Of a stretch of 64,000 nucleotides of DNA, positions 35,245-43,763 are shown piece by piece. The DNA comes from JAHEJE01 sp965216335 (GTDB lineage: Bacteria > Pseudomonadota > Alphaproteobacteria > Rhizobiales > Aestuariivirgaceae). The translations under genes were made by a program, and so were the position numbers. The stretch's first letter is position 1. Each line of letters begins with the position of its first letter. Below the pieces are notes generated by a model. It was not told the DNA's origin and searched no databases. It was given only the letters and a program-made list of their open reading frames with translations. Location: NCBI GenBank assembly GCA_965216335.1, contig OZ244154.1, positions 372,001 to 436,000 on the forward strand. Reading direction: 5' to 3'.

Positions 35245-36087
35245 ATGTACGGCAAACGCTCCAGATTTCTGACCATCATGCTGACGATCGGCCTGGCGTT
35301 CTTCTACATCCCGATGATCCTGCTGGTGATCTATTCGTTCAACTATTCGAAACTGGTCCCGGTCTGGGGCGGATGGTCTTTGCGCTGGTATGAGGTGCTG
35401 TTCAAGTCCGAGGAAGTGTGGAATGCGGTTGCGCTCAGCCTGAAGATTGCGGTCGTCAACGCCACGTTCGCCACCTTGCTGGGAACGCTGGCAGGCCTGG
35501 CGATGGTGCGCTTCGGCCGGTTCAGGGGCCGGACTCTGTTTGGCGGAATGCTTGTCGCACCGCTCGTCATGCCGGAGGTCATCACCGGCCTGTCGTTGCT
35601 GGTCTTGTTCATCACCCTGAAGCAGGTGATCGGCTGGCCGACCGAGCGCGGATTTGCGACCATCACCATCGCCCATATCACGTTTTCGCTGGCTTATGTG
35701 GCCGTGATCGTTCAGGCACGTCTGACGGGGATGGGGCAGACCTTGGAAGAAGCGGCATTGGATCTCGGCGCCAGGCCGTTCAAGGTGCTGACAGCAATCA
35801 CGATCCCGCGTCTCGCGCCGGGAATGATCAGTGGTTGGCTGCTGGCGTTCACTCTGTCGCTCGATGATCTGGTCATCGCCAGCTTTGTCACGGGGCCGGG
35901 CGCAAACACCTTGCCGATCCTGATCTTCTCACGCATTCGGCTCGGCCTGCGGCCCGACATCAACGCGCTGGCCACGATCATCATCCTGTTTGTCGCCGTC
36001 TGCGTGGCGATCGCGGCATTGCTGATGTTCTACCAGCAAAGGCGCCAGGAACTCGATCAGCAGATTGCTGACCGGGGAGGGGAGTGA
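35245..36087 (+). CDS. potI: polyamine-type ABC transporter permease 2 (PotI-like)
   Basis: 280 residues with six membrane segments and an EAA loop at LEEAALDLGARPFKVLTAIT. The LDDLVIASFVTGPG motif before the last helices is typical of PotC/PotI. It starts four bases after the first permease. It completes the importer; the next gene, erpA, is on the other strand, ending 74 bases away. Confidence 0.92.
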   Translation: MYGKRSRFLTIMLTIGLAFFYIPMILLVIYSFNYSKLVPVWGGWSLRWYEVLFKSEEVWNAVALSLKIAVVNATFATLLGTLAGLAMVRFGRFRGRTLFGGMLVAPLVMPEVITGLSLLVLFITLKQVIGWPTERGFATITIAHITFSLAYVAVIVQARLTGMGQTLEEAALDLGARPFKVLTAITIPRLAPGMISGWLLAFTLSLDDLVIASFVTGPGANTLPILIFSRIRLGLRPDINALATIIILFVAVCVAIAALLMFYQQRRQELDQQIADRGGE

Positions 36088-36161
36088 ACGATGTGTATCT
36101 CCTCACTCAGTTCCTACCGCGCAACGGTGTGTGCCGGAACCTTCCCGTCAGGCGCATCGCG

Positions 36162-36491
36162 TTAGATCGAAAAACTCGTCCCGCACCCGCATGAGGCTGT
36201 CGCGTTGGGGTTCTTGACCTGGAACTGGGCGCCGATCAGGTCGTCGACGAAGTCGATCTCGGAGCCGAGGACGTAGACGAGGGAGACGGAATCGATCAAT
36301 ACGGTAGCTCCGTCGCGTTCAATCACGAGGTCATCGTCCTTGGCGTCACCGTCCATGGAAAACTCATACTGGAAACCCGAGCAGCCGCCGCCGAGCACGG
36401 CGACGCGCAGCGCCTTGGCGGCCTCGTCCTTGGTGGTGATGGCATTGATGCGCCTGGCGGCGCGTTCCGACAGTGTGATGTTGGCGCTCAT
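36162..36491 (-). CDS. erpA: A-type iron-sulfur insertion protein ErpA/IscA
   Basis: 109 residues from ATG 36491. The three cluster-binding Cys are present in GGGCSGFQYEF and SCGCGTSF near the C-terminus. A-type carriers pass Fe-S clusters to client enzymes; the window has several possible clients (two Rieske proteins and a 4Fe-4S flavoprotein), though erpA is a general housekeeping gene. It is divergent from dgt, a common order in rhizobia. An in-frame upstream extension overlaps dgt and is not believed. Confidence 0.94.
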   Translation of the reverse strand: MSANITLSERAARRINAITTKDEAAKALRVAVLGGGCSGFQYEFSMDGDAKDDDLVIERDGATVLIDSVSLVYVLGSEIDFVDDLIGAQFQVKNPNATASCGCGTSFSI

Positions 36492-36578
36492 GGGGCGGTG
36501 GTTCGCACTCGATGGTTGGCTCTTACCGCAATATTTCGGTGGCGCCGCAGAGAATGTCAATAAGCCGGGACCGGCAGG

Positions 36579-37769
36579 ATGACCTTGAAACCCTTTGCCA
36601 GCCACCCCGAGGAAACGCGCGGCCGCTTCACGCCGGAGCCGGAAAGTCCGCCGCGCAGCCCGTTTCAGAGAGACCGCGACCGCATTATCCATTCCGCCGC
36701 CTTCCGTCGCCTGAAGCACAAGACCCAGGTGTTCGTTTATCACGAGGGCGATCATTACCGCACCCGCCTTACCCACTCGCTGGAAGTGGCGCAGGTCGCG
36801 CGGTCGATCGCCCGCGCCATCGGGCTCAACGAGGACCTGACCGAGGCGCTTGCCCTGGCACATGACCTGGGGCACACGCCGTTCGGCCACGCCGGCGAGC
36901 GTGAGTTGGGTGTGTGCATGCGCGAATTCGGCGGCTTCGACCACAACGCCCAGTCATTGCGCATCGTCACCCGGTTGGAGCGGCGCTACGCCGGCTTCGA
37001 TGGCCTGAACCTGACCTGGGAAACCCTCGAAGGCATGGTCAAGCATAACGGGCCCTTGACCGGCGCCGACGGCGCACCGCTTGGCCGGTATGCACAATCC
37101 GGCATTCCCGCCGTGTTGTCTGACTTTGCCCACGTCGGCTCACTGGAGCTGTCGACCTATGCTTCAGCCGAGGCGCAGGTCGCAGCGATCTCGGATGATA
37201 TCGCCTACAATGCCCATGATATTGACGACGGACTGCGCGCCGGCCTGTTCGACATCATCGATCTGGGAGACATTCCATTGGCCGGCGACGCGCTGAGCGA
37301 TGTCCTGAAACGGTGGCCGAAGCTCGATCGCACGCGCCTGATCCACGAAACCATGCGCCGGGTGCTGTCGTGGATGATCCAGGATGTGGTTGAGGCGACC
37401 GGTCGCAATACCGCCCGTCTCAAGCCGCCGGAAGCACAAGCCGTGCGGCGGCTAGCGGCGCCCCTGGTGTGTTTTTCTGCCCAGATGGCTGAAAAGAACC
37501 GCGTGTTGCAGCTGTTCCTGCGCCGCCGGATGTACCGCCACGACACAGTGACCCGGAACATGGACCGCGCCCGCCGCGTGGTGCGCGATCTGTTCGAGGC
37601 GTACATGGGCGACGCCGGCCTGATGCCGCAAAACTGGCGCGAGCAGGGATATGCCGACGACCAGAGCGAATTCGCCCGCCAGGTCTGCGATTTCATCGCC
37701 GGCATGACCGACCGCTACGCGATTGAACAGCACAAACGCCTGTTTGATTTGGATCCGCTGTTTCGGTGA
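36579..37769 (+). CDS. dgt: deoxyguanosinetriphosphate triphosphohydrolase-like protein
   Basis: 396 residues. An HD-domain phosphohydrolase: the metal ligands are in RTRLTHSLEVAQ and the HD pair AHDLGHTPFGHAGE, with a later Asp in AISDDIAYNAHDIDD. The family removes triphosphate from dNTPs, controlling nucleotide pools. The length fits the alphaproteobacterial type. In related genomes argS follows it directly; here a two-gene ATP-grasp/peptide cassette lies in between on the opposite strand. Confidence 0.94.
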   Translation: MTLKPFASHPEETRGRFTPEPESPPRSPFQRDRDRIIHSAAFRRLKHKTQVFVYHEGDHYRTRLTHSLEVAQVARSIARAIGLNEDLTEALALAHDLGHTPFGHAGERELGVCMREFGGFDHNAQSLRIVTRLERRYAGFDGLNLTWETLEGMVKHNGPLTGADGAPLGRYAQSGIPAVLSDFAHVGSLELSTYASAEAQVAAISDDIAYNAHDIDDGLRAGLFDIIDLGDIPLAGDALSDVLKRWPKLDRTRLIHETMRRVLSWMIQDVVEATGRNTARLKPPEAQAVRRLAAPLVCFSAQMAEKNRVLQLFLRRRMYRHDTVTRNMDRARRVVRDLFEAYMGDAGLMPQNWREQGYADDQSEFARQVCDFIAGMTDRYAIEQHKRLFDLDPLFR

Positions 37770-37823
37770 GAGCGAGGCAAGGAGGTAAAACTCCATGCCC
37801 GCCGAAACCTATAGCATCATGAT

Positions 37824-38765
37824 TTATGCCACGCACCGATCAGGCTGAATGATCATTCCGGCCAGGAACTCAGCAAAGTCGCGCGAGATCGGTGCCTTGC
37901 TTTGACATTCCATGAACAGGAACTGCCCTTGTGGGTTGCACTCGAGAAAGACAATTCGTCCCGACTGTTCCTCGATGAGGTCGATTACTCCGTAGTAAAG
38001 CCCCGCATCGGCGACGAATTTCCGGCATTTTGCCGCGACCTTCGCGCCAATTTGTACACACTTGGCGCCTTGTCCTGCCGAAGGCCTCCAATCAAGAGCA
38101 TCGGATAAGATGCGGAAGGCCTGTACCTGCGGTCCAAAAACATTGACGCGATAGTGGCATGACGCGTCGATTTTCTCCTGTACCAGAAGCGGCGCGGCGG
38201 CGAGTGCCTTTGTGTCCGCAAGGATATCCTTGGTCGCCTCCAGCGTCAGCGGCGTGAAGGTATTCGTCCCTTGAAGCTTTTTTACAATTACTTTTCCGCT
38301 CAGCTTGTCTGAAAAAGCGTGGATCGCCGCGGCGTTGTTGCCACAATGGGTGGCGGGCAGCTGGAACCCGACCTCCTTGGCGGCCCGCATCTGCCACAGT
38401 TTGTTGTTGGCTCTACGGTCTGCGGCCAGTGGATTGACCACTGTCGCCCGCCGGGCCGCCCAGAGCAGTCCCTCCCAAGCTGCACGGCACTCTGCGTTTA
38501 CGAACGCCCGGGCGTCTTCATCAAGCGTTTCGCATCCCTTCTGTCCAAGTCGTAACCGCCGTGCCCAAACCAAATCATAATGATCGGGGTCAAGGTGCAT
38601 CCCGCCGGTCGAATCGTGGAAAGTAGCAGTATTTCGCCCTGCCAGGGCGTTGGCGGGGACGATATCCGTCCCCACCCCGAAGTCGTCACGCAGCCACTTT
38701 GCCACGGAATGAGCATGGAGGTCATTTTCATGGCTGATAAACAGGCAGCGTTTTGGCGGCGACAT
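37824..38765 (-). CDS. ATP-grasp peptide ligase, MdnC/MvdD (graspetide synthetase)-like
   Basis: 313 residues. Residues 1-110 form a pre-ATP-grasp domain. The ATP-grasp core has KVIVKKLQG (159-166, nucleotide-binding Lys), LLVQEKID (193-200), HYRVNVFG (204-211) and the metal-binding block FLECNPQGQFLFME (273-286). NPxGQF followed by Glu is the hallmark of the ligases that build microviridins and other graspetides by joining Ser/Thr or Lys side chains to Asp/Glu. The start codon overlaps the stop of a small peptide gene by one base (TGATG), so the enzyme is coupled to that peptide, its presumed substrate. Parts of the gene look AT-richer than neighbours, and it interrupts the usual dgt-argS order. 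A RimK-like role in modifying some other protein is the alternative. Confidence 0.85.
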   Translation of the reverse strand: MSPPKRCLFISHENDLHAHSVAKWLRDDFGVGTDIVPANALAGRNTATFHDSTGGMHLDPDHYDLVWARRLRLGQKGCETLDEDARAFVNAECRAAWEGLLWAARRATVVNPLAADRRANNKLWQMRAAKEVGFQLPATHCGNNAAAIHAFSDKLSGKVIVKKLQGTNTFTPLTLEATKDILADTKALAAAPLLVQEKIDASCHYRVNVFGPQVQAFRILSDALDWRPSAGQGAKCVQIGAKVAAKCRKFVADAGLYYGVIDLIEEQSGRIVFLECNPQGQFLFMECQSKAPISRDFAEFLAGMIIQPDRCVA

Positions 38766-38974
38766 CAGTCCACGTCGCAGTCGTTGCCGGAATCAGTGCA
38801 CGTTCCGCCCGATGACAGGATATCGCTCGCGCCGACCTTAACCCCGGCCCAATCTGCGATGCGCTTTTCCCAAGACGCCAGGGCTTCCTTTGCATCACGG
38901 TCCAAGATCTTGTTTGCTGCTGGTTGGTAAACGATCATGGTCGGCAGAGCGACCGTTTTTGCATCGTAGCTCAT
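38765..38974 (-). CDS. candidate graspetide (RiPP) precursor peptide
   Basis: 69 residues from ATG 38974, with AAGGAG seven bases upstream. An ATG five codons earlier lacks such a site. Residues 1 to about 48 look like a leader (LPTMIVYQPAANK at 10-22, then a charged helix to about 42). The C-terminal 16 residues, SSGGTCTDSGNDCDVD, hold hydroxyl donors S54, S55, T58, T60 and S62, acids D61, D65, D67 and D69, and Cys 59 and 66: the composition expected of a core that an ATP-grasp enzyme cross-links through side-chain esters. The gene overlaps its ligase by one base. No protease, transporter or acetyltransferase is adjacent, so maturation beyond ligation is unclear. I know no named family for the peptide. 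Confidence 0.8.
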   Translation of the reverse strand: MSYDAKTVALPTMIVYQPAANKILDRDAKEALASWEKRIADWAGVKVGASDILSSGGTCTDSGNDCDVD

Positions 38975-39271
38975 GTTGGTCTCCTTCAATCAGGGTGGGT
39001 TCGACGCTTTCGCGCCTTCTTAAAGTTGCCGTAACGTAAACTAACAGATTTTGTATCGTGTCGCAACTGACCAATTCTGAACTCCCGAAGATCGAAGGAA
39101 AATGCACGCCAATCTCAAGCGGCTGGCTGCGCGTGAACATTCCAGCTGAAGAATTCGCACAGCCAGCGCGTTGCGGCTGATGCCTGCATCCTTGTTTGAC
39201 CTTGACCTGCTTTTGAGGTAATCCCCGCGAGGCGGCGGCAATCCTTACAAAAGACGGAAACTAACAGCGAC
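38975..39271. promoter_or_regulatory. divergent region between peptide cassette and argS
   Basis: 297 bases without a gene. On the plus strand, TTGACC (39196-39201) and TAATCC (39219-39224) are 17 bases apart and could form the argS promoter. An 8-bp stem GCTGGCTG/CAGCCAGC (39122-39129 and 39160-39167) encloses 30 bases. The AT-rich stretch at about 39018-39065 probably holds the cassette promoter on the minus strand. Confidence 0.4.
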
Positions 39272-41038
39272 ATGAACCTGTTCGCGCATTTTTCTGACGT
39301 TGTCTCAGCAGCGCTGGCCACGCTGGCCGCCGATGGCGCGTTGCCGGGCGGGCTGGACACCTCGCGTGTCGTCGTCGAAGCGCCGCGCGATCCCGCCCAT
39401 GGCGACGTCACCACCAACGCCGCGTTGGTGCTGGCCAAGCAGGCCGGAATGAACCCGCGCCGGATCGCCGAACTGCTTGTCGCCGCGCTGGACGGCCACG
39501 GCGACATCGAAGCGCTTCAGATTGCCGGGCCCGGCTTCATAAACCTGACCCTGTCGGCAGCATTCTGGCCGCGTGTCGTCAGGGCCGTGTTCGAAGACGG
39601 TGGCAGCTACGGTGCTTCACAGATCGGCGGTGGTGAAAAGGTCAATGTCGAGTATGTCTCGGCCAACCCAACCGGCCCGCTGCATGTCGGCCATTGCCGC
39701 GGGGCGATTTTCGGCGATGCCCTGGCCAGCCTGCTGCGGGAAACCGGTCACGCCGTTACCACGGAATACTACATCAACGACGCCGGCGCGCAGATCGACA
39801 CCCTCGCGCGTTCGGCGCATCTGCGCTACCGCGAGGCGCTCGGCGAAGATATCGGCGAAATCCCTGCCGGGCTGTACCCCGGCGACTATCTCAAGCCGGT
39901 CGGCCGGGCATTGGCCGAAGCGCATGGCGCTGACTTCCTGAACGCACCGGAAGCCGAGTGGCTGGCGCCGGTGCGCGATACCGCCAGCACCATGATGATG
40001 GACCTGATCCGCGACGATCTGGCGGCTCTGGGCATTGCCCAGGACGTGTTTTCCTCGGAACAGGCGCTGCATGGCGAAAGCGGCGGCAAAGTGGCCGAGA
40101 CCCTGGCCGATCTGCGCTTGCAGGGCCTGGTCTACGAAGGACGTCTGGAACCGCCCAAGAGCCTTTCAGCCGAGGAAAAGGCCGATTGGGAGGACCGCGA
40201 GCAGACCCTGTTTCGCTCCAGCGAGCATGGCGACGATACCGACCGGCCGCTGGTCAAATCGGATGGCAGCTACACCTACTTCGCCTCGGATGTAGCCTAT
40301 GCCCTGGACAAGTTCGAGCGCGGCTATGCCAAAATGGTCTACGTGCTGGGCGCCGATCACAGCGGCTACGTCAAACGCCTGGAAGCCGTCATGCACGCGG
40401 TCTCGGGTGGCAAGGCCGAAGCTATCGTCAAGCTGTGTCAGCTCGTGAAGCTCTACCGGGGCGGCGAACCGGTTCGCATGTCGAAGCGGGCGGGGGATTT
40501 CGTGACCCTGCGCGACGTAGTGGACGAGGTCGGACCTGACGTCGTGCGGTTCATGATGCTGTACCGCAAGAACGAGGCACCTCTCGATTTCGACTTCCAG
40601 AAGGTGACCGAGCAATCACGCGACAATCCGGTGTTCTATGTGCAATACGCCCACGCGCGCATCTGTTCGGTGCTGAGAAACGCCGCTGAAGAGCTTGGCG
40701 CGGACGCCGTGTCGCAGGAAACGCTGTCTGGTGCTGACTTCGCTTTGCTGAGCGATGCCGCCGAACTTGACGTCATCAAGCGGATGGCCGGCTACCCGAA
40801 ACTGGTCGAGGCCGCAGCGCAGAGTTATGAACCGCACCGGATCGCGTTTTATCTGTATGAATTGTCGAGCGAATTCCATGCGCTGTGGAACAGGGGCAAA
40901 GAATCACCTCAATTGAGATTTATTTTGCCGGATCAGATGCAGATGACGCAGGCACGGCTCGCATTTTTGCATGCGATTCGCTATGTTCTACGCAATGGGT
41001 TGCGAATCCTTGGCGTAAAGCCTGTGGAAGAGATGTAA
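39272..41038 (+). CDS. argS: arginyl-tRNA synthetase ArgS
   Basis: 588 residues. Class I synthetase: the HIGH-type motif is PLHVGHCRG (near residue 136) and the KMSKS-type motif is VRMSKRAG (near 401), in line with ArgRS, which often lacks a perfect KMSKS. The C-terminal DALR anticodon-binding domain covers about 460-588. It charges tRNA-Arg. It is followed 16 bases later by the SPOR gene, as in rhizobia. Confidence 0.97.
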   Translation: MNLFAHFSDVVSAALATLAADGALPGGLDTSRVVVEAPRDPAHGDVTTNAALVLAKQAGMNPRRIAELLVAALDGHGDIEALQIAGPGFINLTLSAAFWPRVVRAVFEDGGSYGASQIGGGEKVNVEYVSANPTGPLHVGHCRGAIFGDALASLLRETGHAVTTEYYINDAGAQIDTLARSAHLRYREALGEDIGEIPAGLYPGDYLKPVGRALAEAHGADFLNAPEAEWLAPVRDTASTMMMDLIRDDLAALGIAQDVFSSEQALHGESGGKVAETLADLRLQGLVYEGRLEPPKSLSAEEKADWEDREQTLFRSSEHGDDTDRPLVKSDGSYTYFASDVAYALDKFERGYAKMVYVLGADHSGYVKRLEAVMHAVSGGKAEAIVKLCQLVKLYRGGEPVRMSKRAGDFVTLRDVVDEVGPDVVRFMMLYRKNEAPLDFDFQKVTEQSRDNPVFYVQYAHARICSVLRNAAEELGADAVSQETLSGADFALLSDAAELDVIKRMAGYPKLVEAAAQSYEPHRIAFYLYELSSEFHALWNRGKESPQLRFILPDQMQMTQARLAFLHAIRYVLRNGLRILGVKPVEEM

Positions 41039-41054
41039 ATCGGGCATTCAGTTC

Positions 41055-43715
41055 ATGGAAAACGATACGACGAACAAATCAGGCGGCGAGGACGGCGGCG
41101 CCAAGAAGAACTGGCGCGAACGCCTGGGCATCAACAAGGAACTGCCCAAGATTGCCGCTGAGTTTCGCGAGGAAAAGCGGGCGCCGCAACGGCCGGTCGT
41201 GAGCCGTCCCGCGGGCAGTGCGCCGACGCTGGAAGCCGCTCGAACCGGCCAGCCTGTCGCCCGTCCCGCGCCGATGGCACCGCGCCGGGCCGCGCCGGCA
41301 AAGCCGGCACAACCGGAAGCTTCCCGCTCGGCTGAAGCCTCCGCAGCAACGCCGCTGACGTCGAAGCAGCCACCCCAGCCCCCCGTGCAGCCGCCACGCC
41401 CGGAAATCCCGCAGAGTGATTTCAGCGCTAGATTGAGGGCACAGCGCGAGGCGGCAGAACGTCTGGCCCAGCAGCGTCATGTTGCGGGGCGCACGAGCTT
41501 TGCAGCCTCTCAGGCAAATGGTCAGGAACCAGACGGCAGCGCCGGTACGGCCGAACAGCCGGTCGCGGAGGCCGCCTCTGAGGCCTCAGAGGCGGGTGCC
41601 GCGCGTCCGAAGTTCACATTTGCGCCTGAGGAGTTCGAAGACACCTCCAGCGCCGCTGCCCCCGAACAGACCGCACCGGCGGCGCCGACCGCGCCGGTTG
41701 AGGTGGGTGTTGAGCCGGATGCAAGCCCTGTGGAACAGACAACAGCACCGGAGGCGCAGCCGCAGGCAGCGCCGGGTATCGTTGTTGGCGTGCGTCAGCC
41801 GGCGCGCCAGATTCCACCGCGTGCGACCGCAGCGGCGCTTGTGCCGCCCCCGGCATCACCGCCGCCGCCTCCATTGCGGCCGACATTGTCTGCTGAAGCC
41901 GGGCCCAGTCAGGCGAGCTATGTTCCGCAGCAGCCTGCATTCGGCAACGCTCCGTCGATGCAAGCAGGCACCGCACCGTCGACCGCGCAGCAAGCCTATG
42001 TCCGTGCACCGCAACAGCCGCCCGTGGTTGAGCCTTCGCCGCAGGTCCCGCCTCAAGCGCCGCCACAATTGCGCGCCGAGCCGCCCATGGCCGCCCCACC
42101 GGTGGCCGAAGCCCGTCCGCAGCGGCCGATCAACTATGTTGACCGCGACCTGGAAGATGTCTTTGAGGACACACCGCGTCCGGCCCGGGCAGCCGCGCGC
42201 GCCGGCGTTGACGACTACAATGCGGCCTATCGCGACTTCGAGGACGAGTTCGAAGGCGAAGAAGAAGAGCGCCGCTCGGGCAGTGGGCCGATCATTCTCA
42301 TTCTCGCCCTGCTCACCGTTGCGGCGATTGCCGGAGCGCTGGTCTACTTCTATCGCAGCAATGCCGGAACGTCGGCAACGGCAACGGACCAGGTTCCGGT
42401 GATCAGCGCGCCTGCGGATCCGGTGAAAACCGAGCCGGACACCGCCACCCAGCCAGCCCAGCCGGCTCAGCCCGTTGGACGCAAGCAGATCTACGACCGC
42501 ATCCTGGGCGAAGAAACGCTGGAGCCGGAAACCGTGTTGCCGAGTGAAGAGGCCCCACAGGTTCCGGCAGTCGAACCGAACGCGGCAACGACACCCAGCG
42601 GCTCCGACGTAGAACCGCTGCCGTTGCCACTGCCGCCGCCGCCGGGATCGTCCGATCAGCAGGGTACGCTGAACAGCCCTGCCAGCAGCCAGACGGCGAC
42701 AATGACCGATTCCGCTGCGCCCGCGGTCAGCACGACAGCGACAGGCGGTAAGACCGCCAGAGCCGATCAGCCGCTGACATCGGCGGTAACGACGACCAAG
42801 GTTGATCAGACGACATTAGCCGCCATACCGCCGCCAGAACCACTGGCCGATGCAGCAGGTGCGGCGGCAACCACCGCCGGGGCGTCTGAACCTGCTGCAG
42901 TGACCACCCGGACGCCAGCCACGACAGCACCGGCCGCTTCAGCGGCAGCAATCTTGCCGAAGCCGCCGCTTCCTCGCGTCAAGCCGCGCCGGCAGGTTGC
43001 CGCAGTGAGCCAGCCAACCGCACCGGCTCCTGCCCCGGCAGTACAATCGACCTTCACACAGACACGCACGACGACCTCCGGCTCCGGCCCGGTTCTGCTT
43101 GCCCCGCAGGCACCCGCGACAGCACCAGCGCCCGCGCCGACTGCACCCGCTCCCGCTGACACCCAATCCTCGTCAGGGCTGCAATTGCCTAGTTTCTTCC
43201 AGAATTCCGGCACGACGACCCGCCGCCGAACCGGCCGCCTCGCCGATGACGATCCGTTGGCCGGAACACGCAGTTCCGTCAACACGGCTGCGGGTACGAC
43301 GGCAGCCGGCGGTGCCCAGCAACTGACCGCGCTGCAGCCTCAGCCGGTCCAGCCGACCGTCACCCAGCCCTCGACATCCTTGCTACCGCCTTCGCAGACT
43401 GCGCCGGCCCGCGTTGCTCCGGCTCCGGCGCCACAGCCAACACAGCCCGCAGCGAGCGGCGGGTCGGGCTATGTCGTCCAGCTCGCCTCCTACCGCAGCC
43501 AGGCCGAAGCGCAGAATGAGTATCAGCGCCTGCGCAGCCGGCATTCCGGCATAATCGGCAATCTGCCGTCACGCATTCAGAAGGCCGAACTCGGTGCGGC
43601 GGGCACGTTCTACCGGCTCGGCGTAGGTCCGCTCGGCACCAAGCAGGCAGCGACGAACCTGTGCAATTCGCTGATCGCATCCGGCGAGAAAGACTGCCTT
43701 GTCCGCCGCCAGTAA
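41055..43715 (+). CDS. large SPOR-domain membrane protein
   Basis: 886 residues: a cytoplasmic, Pro/Ala/Gln-rich low-complexity N-terminal region (to about 410), one membrane segment (about 411-434, IILILALLTVAAIAGALVYF), a second long Pro/Thr/Ala-rich periplasmic region and a C-terminal SPOR domain (about 804-886: YVVQLASYRSQAEAQNEYQR). SPOR domains bind denuded glycan strands at the division site. The protein lies in the conserved argS-SPOR-nagZ order. Length is extended by low-complexity sequence, which is expected to vary between relatives. Confidence 0.92.
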   Translation: MENDTTNKSGGEDGGAKKNWRERLGINKELPKIAAEFREEKRAPQRPVVSRPAGSAPTLEAARTGQPVARPAPMAPRRAAPAKPAQPEASRSAEASAATPLTSKQPPQPPVQPPRPEIPQSDFSARLRAQREAAERLAQQRHVAGRTSFAASQANGQEPDGSAGTAEQPVAEAASEASEAGAARPKFTFAPEEFEDTSSAAAPEQTAPAAPTAPVEVGVEPDASPVEQTTAPEAQPQAAPGIVVGVRQPARQIPPRATAAALVPPPASPPPPPLRPTLSAEAGPSQASYVPQQPAFGNAPSMQAGTAPSTAQQAYVRAPQQPPVVEPSPQVPPQAPPQLRAEPPMAAPPVAEARPQRPINYVDRDLEDVFEDTPRPARAAARAGVDDYNAAYRDFEDEFEGEEEERRSGSGPIILILALLTVAAIAGALVYFYRSNAGTSATATDQVPVISAPADPVKTEPDTATQPAQPAQPVGRKQIYDRILGEETLEPETVLPSEEAPQVPAVEPNAATTPSGSDVEPLPLPLPPPPGSSDQQGTLNSPASSQTATMTDSAAPAVSTTATGGKTARADQPLTSAVTTTKVDQTTLAAIPPPEPLADAAGAAATTAGASEPAAVTTRTPATTAPAASAAAILPKPPLPRVKPRRQVAAVSQPTAPAPAPAVQSTFTQTRTTTSGSGPVLLAPQAPATAPAPAPTAPAPADTQSSSGLQLPSFFQNSGTTTRRRTGRLADDDPLAGTRSSVNTAAGTTAAGGAQQLTALQPQPVQPTVTQPSTSLLPPSQTAPARVAPAPAPQPTQPAASGGSGYVVQLASYRSQAEAQNEYQRLRSRHSGIIGNLPSRIQKAELGAAGTFYRLGVGPLGTKQAATNLCNSLIASGEKDCLVRRQ

Positions 43716-43763
43716 CGTTTTGGCCGGTCAAGAGCGCCACACGCTGCTGATCAGGAAGCATGC

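Noticed and set aside
37824..38765. Simple RimK (glutamate ligase for ribosomal protein S6) annotation
   Set aside because: The NPxGQFxxxE block, pre-ATP-grasp domain and overlapping small peptide gene fit graspetide ligases better than RimK.
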